A DNA stretch of 64,000 nucleotides from Nectonema munidae (lineage: Eukaryota; Nematomorpha; Nectonematoida; Nectonematidae): NCBI GenBank assembly GCA_030549495.1, contig JAUIRK010000921.1, positions 1 to 64,000 on the forward strand. The letters run 5' to 3'. Shown here piece after piece: positions 1 to 11,101 of this stretch. The notes below the pieces were generated by a model. It did not search any database. It worked only from the letters and a program-made list of their open reading frames with translations, and was not told the DNA's origin. Position numbers and translations under genes: made by a program. Position 1 is the stretch's first letter; every line of letters begins with the position of its first letter.

Positions 1-1030
1 TATGAAATTATGCATATCAAGCACATTTAATTGAAGAAGTCATTACTTTAGAATTTTAAATGGCATTTTTAAGTTATAGCGCATCAGTATTGGTATTCAC
101 AAATTTATAACAAGTAATGCTTTTTTGGTTATGAACGGAGGCAAAGGCAATTTCTAATTCTCATATTTTTTATTTTCCATAATTATAAAAATAACGAAAA
201 AAGTTTCAAAAAAAATTACACAAAAATGGTATATAAAATATGAACTTTTTAAAAAATGTTCATTTTAATGAATATTAGAATTATATCATACTTCACCATC
301 TTAAGGAAAAGCAAAGCATGCTTCTTTCACTTTTAGTCATTATAATTTAAATACATAATACTCGGTCTGAATCCTTGAAAATTATTGTTTTTCAAATTTA
401 TTATTTTTAAAAAGTACAAAAATATATAGAGAATTCAAAATTTTTAAAAAGTAGTTGTTTTCACTAACAAATTTGTAAAAATGATAAATTCCTCCTTTGT
501 TTATTATATCATGAATTTTGAATACATAACATTTTTCAAATTAAATTGAAATGTTGCTCTGAATGTGGGAAAAAGAGGTGTTAAAAATTAACCACCTCCT
601 TCTACTTAAACTGCATAAAAATATATAGATCACATGGGTGCTTCCAAACATTCATACGGCTATGTTTATAATATTTAAAAAATAAAAACAACATGCTTTT
701 GATTAATTATATAAAGCCCATAAATTATTCGGGACATTATTCTTACGATTAACAACAGCATTAGCTTTAAAAATAGACTGCGTTATAAGATAGTGTATAT
801 AATAGCAAAAAGTGGTTTCTTGATTTTAAAATTGTTGAAAACAAATATTTAATCAATAAATCAATGTTGAAATTAGTATTAAAGTAAGAATTTGATTTAC
901 AAAATTTTTTATTCAGTAATTATCAAAAAAATAGCATGCATATTCAAATTGAGTGTAAAATTTGCAACATTTTTTACTACACTTAATTGATATCAGTATA
1001 TCACATATCATTTTTCGACTTTATGAGCGA
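1..1030. repeat. Segmental duplication, block A, copy 1
   Basis: This AT-rich block matches 33.53-34.40 kb in the same orientation, with many small indels. Shared landmarks include the phrase around tttataacaagtaatgctttt near 105, the block around 290-360, and the run tttgcaacatttttt near 960. No coding frame of note is seen. The match fades at about 1030, just before gagcg. It is the first of several shared blocks between the two parts of the window. Confidence 0.75.
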
Positions 1031-2330
1031 ACTAGCTCAAGTTAGCCCTTGAATCATGTATGCTATACCCGATAAAAACAACTCTGTAAAATCGTTAAAC
1101 GCAAGCTGTAATCCTTTTCAAAATGAATTGGTTTTAGCGATGAACTAACTATTTTTTGCCAACAATGCACGAGCACCAATGGTAATACGCACCAAGATTT
1201 AGCGTGAATAAAATACAATCAATGTTAACTTCGTAAGAGAGTTCATTCATCTAACCATCTTATGGATAAGATGAGTGAACAGAAAGCTGGTAGAGATGAC
1301 TAATGCGAGCATAAAAATAATAAATGCCAAATAATTCAAACGAAATAGCTTATTTTTAAAAGATTACGCTAACGTCACTCTTAAAAATTAAAAGATTTGA
1401 TTGGTATAAATTTTATCCGTGGTCTGGCAAGATCACGGGAGATAACAAGAAGAAACAATGAAATCAGAGCCAGCGATATCTATATATTTAGGAGCACAAG
1501 CTCCGAATTATACTTTCAGCCCCCCCCCCCCCCATCTTAAAAATTTTATGTTGTTGCTCCTGATAATGTTCTCAAATTAAATAATACCATAAGTGCTCTA
1601 AAGTTTTGCATGTTCAATATTGCGAAGCATGTGTTTCAAAAACTAATAAACGCTCAAGAAATAGGAGAGAGAGAAGAGCTTTCATAGAGTTTTCATAGAG
1701 AAGGCACAATTTCGCCGTTTGCATCGAACTATGAGGAAAGTAGGTTTGGCTTGATGCAGGATCGAAATCAATACCTCGAGTCTCTTGAGTTTTTTTAACA
1801 TCCTTGAGTTTTTACGGGTCAAAACACAAATCAACAATAAAACTGATCAAAATTTATACTAGTGATAGAAATAACATTGTAAATAAAATTTTATTGAAAA
1901 GTAAAATGAATAAAATAACAAACCAAACAAGTGTATTTGTATACCATGAAAGATAAATAATATTAGTAATGAAACGTTTTATATAATCATCGCACATATA
2001 GTAATAAGCAAGATGTACGCATATTTTATCAATAACAATCAACAAAGTATATGTAAAAATATTAATAATGCGGATATCATGGATCTAATAACATCTAAGT
2101 GATGCAATGTTGTGGTGTTAGGTACTTGCATATATCATATGCCTCATGGTTCATTCGGGCTGAATGTGCATATGCGTATGAGGAATGAATTCACAAATCT
2201 AGTTGACCCGAATTTACGTTTTTTATCGGGGTAGAAATATACTTTTTTTACAGTAAATATATAAATAACAGATCTGCTCAATCGACAGTGTAACTCTACA
2301 CTTTTGGATCCAAAAATGCACATCAAATTT
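1031..2330. other. No gene recognised; includes a poly-C tract
   Basis: I see no supported gene here. A run of 14 C lies near 1520-1533. Short frames on the minus strand near 1854-2045 and 2144-2326 are low-complexity and resemble no protein I know. Confidence 0.5.
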
Positions 2331-2399
2331 TAAAGCGAAACAAATATATATTTTTTTTACATTTTCAAGCATTTTTAATTTATACCATATTTCTATTCG

Positions 2400-2850
2400 T
2401 TTTTATACTATCTCAAAAATTGAGACTTTAAAAACTTTTTCCAGGGTAAATTTTTTAATTTTTCAGTATGAAGTGTCAGAAAATTTTTTTATTAGATATT
2501 ATGATCTCAAAAGATTTTTTTTCATTTTCTATTCAAACACGTTGTGAAGCTATTTATATAGTTTTACTACATGGAAAACTAAATGAATAACATTTTTGAA
2601 TAATATTTTTACCTTGTGGTATCGAAGGTTGAAGATCTGAAGTGTAACTCTTTTTTCAGAAATACAGTTTACATTTGATTAAACTATGCATTGAAATGCT
2701 TAAAAAATTGAGGGTACGCAATTGGCATTTAGTTAAATCCTTCACTTCGATGGGGTGTAGTTCACTTTCAAAAAAAGATCATAGATATAAAACTTCATTA
2801 CAACCTAAGTACAATACATATAGATCAATAACTTTACAAAACTGTTACCG
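2400..2850. repeat. Segmental duplication, block C, copy 1
   Basis: The stretch around 2640-2800 matches 37.38-37.50 kb at moderate identity; the shared core is catttgattaaactatgcattg and what follows. The similarity thins out upstream. In this arm the block lies before the 2H-like exon, whereas in the other arm it lies after it, so the two arms are rearranged relative to each other. Confidence 0.5.
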
Positions 2851-3374
2851 TTTTAACATGATATTCTTAGATTAATTTTAGATCATTTTATCATATGAAT
2901 CGAACATGAAATTATTCATTTATATCATACCTCATCTATTTTTTCTGAATGCATGTGTTTCCAGGAAAGATTTTAAACCATGCTTATTTAGTTATAAATT
3001 CATCAACTCTATCAGTAAATTTCTTTCTTCGTAAATTACTAAGTTTTAGAAAATAGGTAAATGCGCAAAATAGGATATTTACTCCATAACATTTCTATTT
3101 CTTCTCTAAAAATATTTATCACAACATCAAAACTAACTAGCTACCGGAATTAAGCATTATTTGATTCGCTAATTGCATTGCTATTCATATTATGCTCCCT
3201 TTTTTTTTTAACTTTTTTCATTGCGACGAATAGCAAGAAGCAGAGATTGCATCGCGACGCATAATACTTTGGGGTAATAAGACAAACTCTTTTCACTAGG
3301 TTCATTAATTTTTATGTAATCATCTGTTTTGAATCAAACAATTGCACATGAGAAATTCAAGAAACCATGGAAAA

Positions 3375-3690
3375 TAATTTATGAAAACGAGATGCACAAA
3401 ACGTTTTCTCAAAGCCTCATTTTCGAATAGAATTATAAATGACTGGAATAATCTCCCTAAGCATTTCCTTGATTACCCCTCTTTACAAATCATTCAAAAC
3501 CGTCTTGATTTTTATTGGAAAAACATGATTTTTACTTTTGATTAGAACTCCTTTTTTTGTACTATCAATTATACGACTAAAGCGCGATTAAATAATTCAC
3601 ATTTTCATTCTTTTCACACGATGTGATCCTCACAAGCTTATATCAGCGTTTATTTCCCTTAATAAATTATGTTATGTTAATCATTGTATC
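3375..3690 (+). pseudogene. LINE reverse transcriptase C-terminal fragment and 3' tail
   Basis: Translation of 3382-3545 gives about 50 residues ending at a TAG, containing the motif IINDWNNLPKHFLDYPSL. That is the WN-LP signature at the C-terminus of CR1/L2/Jockey-type LINE ORF2 proteins. The 3' end, near 3660-3680, carries repeated ttatg units (aaattatgttatgttaat), like a LINE 3' tail. A minus-strand fragment at 30.15-30.62 kb ends with the same tail, so both probably come from one family. It is strongly 5'-truncated and cannot be functional. Confidence 0.65.
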
Positions 3691-3801
3691 ACTTATGTTT
3701 TTTTCAAATATTGTACTTCTTCATAATTGTTTCTCATTATATACTTACTTATACGAATAACGTGAATTTCTGTTATTCCCAATACTGTAACCAGATAAAT
3801 T

Positions 3802-4097
3802 GGGAGATGTTCATTAGAGTGACAAATCAAAAGAGTGACATAATTTGTCACTTTTAAAATAAGGATTAAAAGACTGACAAATCCAAAGAGTGACATAATT
3901 TATCACTCTTAAAATAGCGAATAAAAGAGCGACAAATCAAAAGAGTTTTTTTATGTAAGGATAGGTAGGTAAGTAAAACTTTTGAATTTTTGTATATTTT
4001 CACACTCTTTTGACATGTGACTCATTTGAATTTTTATATTTTGTCACTCTTTTGTCATGTCATTCTTTTTATTTGTCACTCTTTTGATAATAACCCT
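3802..4097. mobile_element. Foldback/MITE-like element built of GTCACTCTTTT units
   Basis: The left half carries repeated aaaagagtgacaaat units and the right half the same unit inverted (tttgtcactctttt), so the element folds on itself. The termini read gggagatgttcatt and, inverted, agggttattatc. It is flanked by a direct 7-bp repeat ATAAATT at 3795-3801 and 4098-4104. The paralogous segment near 35.62 kb has the uninterrupted sequence ccagataaactatatttt, a natural empty site. It has no coding capacity and is a non-autonomous insertion. Confidence 0.7.
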
Positions 4098-5060
4098 ATA
4101 AATTATATTTTACCATAAACTAATAAAGTGTAACTTTGACGAACACCACTTGCATACTTTTCGTAATCAATCACTGAACACGATTTATTTAATAACTATA
4201 TCAAATAACGAAAGAGACATTAAAAAAAATTTTGAGTGCTCACATATTTAAAAAGTCATTTATATTTAAAAATAATTCATTTATAAAAGGAAATAGCTCG
4301 TGTTGGTAAAAAAATTAAGCATAAATCATATTAAAATCATATAATTCAAACATGAAAATGTGGATTGTTATTTAACGTCTTCAAGTCTTCCAGATATATT
4401 TGGCTACCACTCTTTGGTCATCATTTTTATAGAGTACAATCTCAGTGAGAGTCTGTGTTCCTTTTATAAGTTTTTGTTTATCATCAAGCCCATTTAGCAA
4501 ATTGGATAACGAAAGCTTCACATTTTTATATTTATTCAACTTCGCGATTGTTAAAAAAGGTACATATATGTACCTGTTTATGCACTTGTGTAGGCCAATA
4601 TTATTAACTTTACTTTTAATATTATTTAGAATATTTATTAACCAATTGTTTCTGTTCCAAGGATATTCTGTGTTATTATAATACGAAACAATCTTCCAAT
4701 CATCTTGTACCTGTATAGAACAGAAAGAAAAAGGCTTATCATATGTGTTGTTCCATGCTTGAGTAATAATATTGGTGATTTCTAAAAATAGCGTATCATT
4801 AGGCAAAGATAATAACAAAATATCTGCTTTCAATTTATTCAATGGCACAAAGGCATCTTTCATGAGCTCTTTCTTAGCAACTAAAGATTTTTGAATGCTA
4901 TTGACAGAATTTATAATTGTTTCATCTGTGATGCGCATGGCGAAAGTGTGAGTTGTTTTTCCACTTTCACTTCTCAAACAAAATGTCAGCATATAAAAAA
5001 GGATTGCCTAAATTAAAAAATAAGTATAGCATCGAAGAAGAATGTTGGTATGCTTTATGA
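4098..5060. repeat. Segmental duplication, block B, copy 1
   Basis: This block matches 35.64-36.60 kb and carries the 2H-like exon. The match includes the non-coding flank (cacgatttatttaataac near 4180 and 35700) and the intron-like side upstream of the exon. A short extension at 3740-3800, on the other side of the foldback insertion, also matches 35.57-35.63 kb. Confidence 0.8.
4381..5007 (-). CDS. 2H-phosphoesterase-like protein, terminal exon, catalytic histidines absent
   Basis: The open frame from the ATG at 4992 gives 203 residues ending in a TGA at 4381. Residues 14-80 (HTFAMRITDETI, then QKSL, then KADILLLSL) and 140-200 (YVPFLTIAKL, then TEIVLYKN) look to me like the two halves of an AKAP7/LENG9-type 2H phosphoesterase domain. 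In that family each half carries an H-x-T/S motif. Here the equivalent positions read K55-A56-D57 and F146-L147-T148, so both catalytic histidines are missing. Upstream of the ATG lies a good splice acceptor (a T-rich run, then TTTAG, with the exon starting at 5007), and the same acceptor is conserved in the paralog at 36.53 kb. This is therefore probably the last exon of a spliced gene; earlier exons were not identified. The family assignment is from pattern memory. A non-catalytic RNA-binding or otherwise repurposed role is only a guess. Confidence 0.5.
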   Translation of the reverse strand, partial: AILFYMLTFCLRSESGKTTHTFAMRITDETIINSVNSIQKSLVAKKELMKDAFVPLNKLKADILLLSLPNDTLFLEITNIITQAWNNTYDKPFSFCSIQVQDDWKIVSYYNNTEYPWNRNNWLINILNNIKSKVNNIGLHKCINRYIYVPFLTIAKLNKYKNVKLSLSNLLNGLDDKQKLIKGTQTLTEIVLYKNDDQRVVAKYIWKT

Positions 5061-5520
5061 AGTAATATTGCAAATTGAAGTAGCGTAAATGAAAACAAAG
5101 AGTACATTACTTCACTGGAGTGCTCAACAAAAGTGCCGCTAGTCGGGTGTTATAGTCGACCCTTAAAATCTATACATTGAATCCAATGATGAAGTAAGGA
5201 TCAAGAAGATTTTGTTTGCTATACTGATGAAAACAAAAGACTGTGTCATACAATAACACAAACAAAATGTAAAAAAGGTAAGTTTGATTTCATATGAAAT
5301 GCTTTGTAGATTTTCATAGCAATTAAGATTTGGTAAAAAATTGCTATATCCATAATAATATCGAAATATTATTAATTATTATATAATTTATTAAATAAAT
5401 TTAAATATTTTAAATAAAATTTATTATTCTTTATCCATTCTTTTGATAAAGAATATAATTTAAAAAAGCAAAATTATGCTGCTCCGGCGGGAGCCTGATT
5501 TGCCCACTACTACTAATACA
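5061..5520. other. Non-coding flank upstream of the 2H-like exon
   Basis: AT-rich sequence with no frame I recognise. If the 2H-like exon belongs to a spliced gene, this is where its upstream intron would lie. The short segment near 5040-5120 still resembles the sequence after 36.55 kb. Confidence 0.4.
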
Positions 5521-5537
5521 TTATATACACATATATA

Positions 5538-7010
5538 GTGAGGACATTTATGGTTTATCTCCTCTCCTTGCTAAGAATATAAAAGCAGTTCTTTTGTTCA
5601 AGCTATCCAAGTTATGCGTTCAAAAAAGTGTATTTCCTAAAGTTTTTATGACTTCTAAGGTTATTCCTATTCTCAAAACAGGTGATAGTTCTAAAATGGA
5701 TAACTACCGTCCAAAGCCTCTTATTCCCATTCTTTCTAAAAATTTGGACAAAATACTTTATAACCAAATTAACCGCTTTTTAATTATTCTATATTTTTTT
5801 CGAGTCAATTTGGTTTTAGAAAGAGCCCTTCCACAGAAATGTATATTAATATAAAATTGTAAATGTGCTTGAAAACAAAAAAATGTTTCCAGTTTTTTTA
5901 TAGACCGTAAAAAAGCATTCATCTCAATTCCTTATAGTTTGCTTATAAAAAAACTTGAACTCTACGTTTCTCACATTTTTCGCTCAAATTCTTGGAATCC
6001 CATTTGTACGATAGATAGCAAATTGTCTTTGTAAACTATACCCTGTCCTCCCTTACTAACTTTAAATGGAGTACCACAAGGCTCGTTACTTAGTCCATTG
6101 TTTTTTCCTATATTCACTAACGCTTAACATAACTCATTAAAAAAAGGTGAAATCATGTTGTTTGCTGATGGCATTAGTTAACTGTTAAGGGATGCAGTTC
6201 TTGATAATGCAATTCATTTTATCTAACTCTTGAGCTAAACCATAATTGGTGCAATTCTAATTTGTACACCATTAACCAGAGTAAATCACACTGCATGCAC
6301 TTTTCAAACCTTAAACAAAGAAGACATTTTCCTAAATTGCTTAATCAGATTGAAATATCTTTAGTGAGAAAATTTAATCTTTCGGGTCTCATAATCAACC
6401 ATAGCCTTACATGGAACGATCATATCCTTCATTTAATCAACAAACTTTCTCGCGTTGTTGGAACTATAAAGCATTACAGAAAATTTTTTCCTTTCCAATG
6501 TTTCAAAGTCTTTTATAAATCTTTATTTCTTCCTAATTTACAAAACAGTGCTTTAAACTAGGGACACTTTTCCACAACAAAGTTACTCGCTCTTCAAATA
6601 AAACACGTGGACTAATATTTTTAAAAGCTACCTTGCGCACACATCACCTCTATTTTTTCAAATTTCCTTCGTCAAGATATCCGATATTTATAAAGTTAAA
6701 CAGGCTATTTTTACATGGAAATACACTTATCACTGTTTACAAGAGATCTTCGAGAATCTTGTCATCTACAATTTCGAAAAAAAAGATTTTCCCCAGGTTT
6801 AAAGAAAATATGATTACGCCTTCTTTTAATTTCTTGAACTTCAAACAAGTTATCAATTACAAAATGTCAGAGTTTTATAACTCCAATTTGGACATCTTCT
6901 CTGCTGAATCTTTGTCTACCAAACGTTTCTAAAGTACCATACTTGACTCAATCATCGCTAACTACAACATAACTTGTTTGACGGCTAAATGCTATTCTTG
7001 TAACAAATAG
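5538..7010 (+). pseudogene. Decayed LINE ORF2 (reverse transcriptase), 5'-truncated
   Basis: The broken frames read in order as one reverse transcriptase. SEDIYGL lies near 5540. Then come VFPKVF...VIPILKTGD and the NYRP motif (5594-5854), a damaged palm strand near 5900-5935, GVPQGSLLSPLFF near 6070-6110, and FADG in place of YADD near 6160. The thumb/C-terminal part (SLTWNDHI, GTIKHYRKFFP) follows at 6262-6561, with a tail to about 6930. The order and wording match the better-preserved LINE at 22.5-26.7 kb, so it is probably the same clade (CR1/Jockey group). Many stops and frameshifts make it dead. It lies between blocks B and D of the first duplication arm and is absent from the other arm. 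Confidence 0.8.
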
Positions 7011-7930
7011 ATATACTATTTTTTTACTCTTGATAAAAATAGTACATGCCTTGTTCATTTTTAACAATTTGTACTATACTCGTAACCTTGTATTTCTTAT
7101 CTCTGCCTGCAAACGCTCATTTATGACCTTTAGAGCAGTGATTACTACAGTTTTATTCTCTTATTGCTTTATATTTAAAGTGCATTTGTAGTTAATTTTA
7201 AATATTCAATGTTGAATCAAATTTCTTAGGCTTCTTCTTCATAAAACATTACGCGCAACAACAGAAAGTGTTGGAAAGCAGGGAGATTTTCCCTTCTACC
7301 ATGTTAAAATGTTGGAAAAATTTTCAACCAATAACTGTTGATATTCGTGTATTTAATTTTCTTCTACAAAGTTTTCAATTTGCCCCACATTAAATTCCTC
7401 TACAAAAGCAAGAGGTTTACATATTCAAACTGAATTTCAAATATAGCTATAAAAGTGTGATTTGATCTAAATATTTATTTGACTTTGTTGAAGGACGCTT
7501 TGAGTTGCCCGTTATACACTCAGATATCAGTTATGAATGAATATCCTATGAATTATACGATTTGTTAGGAATTTATTCGGAAATACCCCAAATTTTAAAA
7601 GTTAACCAACAGTACTAATATTGAACCCACACGCCCCTCTCCAGAGTTAGTTTTCCCGCAATGGAGTGGCCCGCCACCCTCAGGCTTTTAGCCTAGCTAG
7701 TGTATATAATCTTTTTTACATATCTCTCGGATACATCTCATAAAATAAATACGTTTTGAAGATTTAGGGTCATTTCGACACCCAAAGAAAATATTGTCAT
7801 ATTTAGAGCTAATTTGAAGGCAAGAAAAAGTCTGTTGATTGAAACAAATTTTATCATTGTGTTATATGAGACTGTAATTGAAATAGTAACAGAAACAATA
7901 AATAAGTTATCATTTTATTTTTGCTGAGGT
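7011..7930. other. No gene recognised
   Basis: AT-rich sequence with a short GC-richer patch near 7628-7690 (cacgcccctctccagagttag). No frame resembles a known protein. Confidence 0.4.
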
Positions 7931-7959
7931 CAAAATGACCCAAAAAATAAAAAACACCG

Positions 7960-9110
7960 CCAATGACAAATTATAATTTTTGATTTTAATTTAAATATTT
8001 CACTGTCATAAGGTTCAGAACATATTACTTGATGTATTTCACTGAAAAAACAATTTAGTTGTCCAAAATATAAACAAGATTTTGTGAAGAACAAAAAAAC
8101 GAGTTTTATTTCAATAAACAAAATATGCTTTTGTGAAGAGCTAAAATAATTAGTTTAAAATATACATTTAAATATAAAATTTCTTGTTTAGTTATCAATA
8201 GAAGCAGGAAATGATGTCAACATTAAAAATAAGCTTTTGTTTAGAGTGAAAAACTATATTCGAAAAAAATTAAATATACACAAAATACGGATATTTTCAA
8301 ATATTCTATTTTTCTACAAAATCTCATTTTTGTCAGAGAAATTTAGATTCGGTTAACGATTAAATCTTGTTTTATTCGGCTAAGTATAAAAAGACCGTAT
8401 AGTATTTTAACTATACGATAGTATAGTTAAAATATTTTACTATTATACAAAATTATATATATATATTTAGTTTATATATTTTAAATATATAAACCCGTAT
8501 AGTATATTTCTAATTATTTTTATATGGGCAAATTTGATAAGAAAATTCGTACATGTTTCATAGGCTTATATGAAAATTTAGGAGTAGAAGAAAATTACTT
8601 TTGAATTGAGCATTTTAAGGAGTAAATATAGCGAAGTAGTAAATTTTTCAGGCAAAATGTCTCTTAGGGTGGCTTCCTACCTTTTATACCCAAGGAAAAT
8701 GTCCAAGCTGAGCTTATCTAGACTAAATGTAAACACGCATTTCAAGAAAGTTTAGTTTCAATGTTTCACGATTAATCATTCTGGACTGAACCCTCTGAAG
8801 GAAAGATAGGAAGGGTCTGATTCATTTTGCACCATGAAAAATAACATTTTGTCTCAAGCCACGTAGAAGTAACAAAACAAACAAATGTAGAAATTTTCCT
8901 TTTAAAAGCGTTGTCACAGGAGTAAGGACGAAATTTGTGCATATCATCATGGTATCGTAATATTTCAAAAACGATGATGCTCAATGAAACTATATAGACA
9001 ATCATAGACACATTATATTGAATATACGCATTTCCTCAATTTCGAAAGTTTTAATCGTAGAAGTAATGGGAACGCAAAAAGCACTTTAATAACCTTAGAT
9101 AGAATTTGAG
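7960..9110. repeat. Segmental duplication block D, containing repeat family R, copy 1
   Basis: This block is highly similar to 38.08-39.09 kb; for example, the stretch around 8085-8240 is almost identical to 38.10-38.28 kb. Its second half (8.64-9.06 kb, with tgtccaagctgagcttatct as a landmark) also occurs a third time at 13.74-14.05 kb, so that part is a dispersed repeat as well. The middle (8.39-8.52 kb) holds an AT palindrome with tatagtattttaactatac that is missing from the 38 kb copy. No coding capacity is apparent. Confidence 0.8.
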
Positions 9111-9595
9111 TAGGAACGTTATACTTGGTATCATTGTTGTTTTTAGACCTTTTTAAGTTTAAATACTACCTTATATAATATACATTTTTTTTATTTTTTA
9201 AAATAACTAAAATTAAACATGACTGAATATTTAATAATTCAAAATTTGAATTTTTTTTAAAAAAGCTAGTGAGTCAGAACAATTTTTTCAACTTTGCTTT
9301 GGCTAGTATATGTAAGAGGAAAATTAAAATAAAACATTGGCTTTATTAATGGAATTCAGAAAAGTTAATGAATACAAAAAAGATATTAATACTTCAAAAA
9401 CGAATAAAAATGGTTCCATTTTAATTTATTCTCTTACTTTTGTCATCAATGAACTGGCATAACGCTGTCAACCTTTTTTTACCTAAGTTTTCAAAAAGAC
9501 TATTATATAATTTAACACAAAAATTTTCACATTATGACATTGTCTTTTTAAAAAAATGGAAAAGTTTTGTGTTAAAAATTTCTTCAATTTTTTTC
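9111..9595. other. No gene recognised
   Basis: AT-rich. The plus-strand frame at 9440-9670 is low-complexity until it runs into the transposase remnant that begins near 9603. Confidence 0.4.
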
Positions 9596-9602
9596 ATTTT
9601 TA

Positions 9603-10014
9603 GGAAAAAATGTAACATTGATAGCAGCAATGAGCGAAAGTGGAGTTGTTCATTACAAAATTATCAATGATGGTACGCAAAGAACCACAAAACTCAAACT
9701 ATCGAAAACTTAATAACTTCAGATGGACAAATTTTGAATTTTTGTCTTCTTATAGTTACATGCTGAATCCAATTGAGCTGGCATTCTCAAAAATCAAAAA
9801 TTTTGCAAAACAGAAATTATAAGTAAGGTTTGCTTCAATATTTATAAAACATGTTTTAAAAACTTTTATTTTAGACACAACACTTTCTTTCATGCTAGAT
9901 GAAGTGATCAAAAAAGCTGTTTCCTCAATAAACAGCGAGGAATGCAAAAGCTACATTTCACATGCACTACGTAACATACAAAAAGGGCAAATGGGAGTTT
10001 ATATTTCTTCATAA
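9603..10014 (+). pseudogene. IS630/Tc1-like (DDE_3) transposase remnant
   Basis: Near 9603-9670 the frame reads GKNVTLIAAMSESGVVHY, the strand around the first part of the DDE core in IS630-Tc1 transposases. Near 9750-9815 it reads YSYMLNPIELAFSKIKNF, matching the YSP-LNPIE motif that carries the last catalytic acid. The central catalytic region between them is deleted. A final frame at 9874-10014 ends in a TAA and looks like the C-terminal tail. Between the last two parts sits a possible 52-bp intron (gtaagg at 9823, tttag ending at 9874), but an in-frame TAA precedes the donor and the phase does not fit, so it may only be decay. The element is dead; I could not find terminal repeats. Confidence 0.7.
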
Positions 10015-10589
10015 AATGTGATATATTGTTTTTGCTTTAAATTACTTGAATGATAATAAACAAGTTTGCGTGAACACTTTTTTTCATTATATAATGGATA
10101 TTAAAATGGATGTAAAACGTTTTTCGAAACTAAGTTTTAAAATTCACTTTTTTGCTTAGTTGAAACTTTCGATACAAACTAAAATTTTTTTAATTCTATG
10201 TTACTATAATATAAAAACAATCTATGCAGAACGCAAAAATTGAAGAGTTAAAAACTTGTCTATAAATGAACTGCTAGTTGCATCGAATTAAAAAAGACTT
10301 GAATAGAGACGGAGAATTAGAAAATTATCAGTGTATCTTTCAACACGTCTACAGAACCTGACAATCGCACATAATATTACGCGCATTTATTAAGAAACAA
10401 GACTTCAATTGAGAAAATATATTTATTAGAAAATTATATTTAATTGAATTAATTTTTTTATCACTTTGATTTTAGGTCGAAAAATGAATTATTTACAATT
10501 CTCTATAAGTCTATATAGACTCACAAGGGTCTAATTATTATTTTTTAACTAAAAAAAATACCTAACATAAGTTTATTTGGGCAAAATTT
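10015..10589. other. No gene recognised
   Basis: AT-rich sequence after the transposase remnant. I see nothing that I can support. Confidence 0.4.
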
Positions 10590-10591
10590 AA

Positions 10592-10640
10592 CTCACGAAT
10601 TCGGACTAAAAGTTGGTTTTTCGATTACTATAATTTTTAG
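10592..10640. repeat. Short dispersed repeat, inverted relative to 39.42-39.48 kb
   Basis: The segment with gaattcggactaaaagttgg matches the reverse complement of 39422-39476 (aacttttagtccgaattcatg). The match extends about 50 bp with few differences. It may be the end of a transposon that has lost its other end. Confidence 0.55.
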
Positions 10641-10645
10641 GTTTA

Positions 10646-11099
10646 GAAATCAAGACCTCGTTTAATTTGTTTTGAAACTCTTTAACTCCTTAGATAGCAA
10701 GAAGTAAAATTGGCTCGGGACGCTGCAAGCATTCTTCAAGTCCATGTTGCAAAATATGTGATCAATTTGATCAGAACAAGAGGTAAGAAGTTTTGTGATG
10801 CAATCCAAAAATGCTCGAATCTTCCAAAGCGTATTTAGGAATGCAAAATTAACAATCAATGTAACATCCCTCAAATCGTTTCGTTGAGAGAAATGCACCT
10901 GATCTTGTATTTTTATTGGAACAGTTCAAGCACCTTGAAATGCTGATCTTGCGATGCCTACGCATCTATATAGAAATCAAACATGAGAAAGGAAGGAGCA
11001 AATCATAAGATTATGATAGTGAATATGATTATGATCTTTCAGATGCGGATATTGAAAGGAATTAGCTAAACGAATCTGTTCAGAAATCTTTATTTCAAT
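10646..11099. other. No gene recognised
   Basis: Short frames occur on both strands (for example 10662-10898 on minus) but none resembles a known family. Confidence 0.35.
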
Positions 11100-11101
11100 T
11101 A

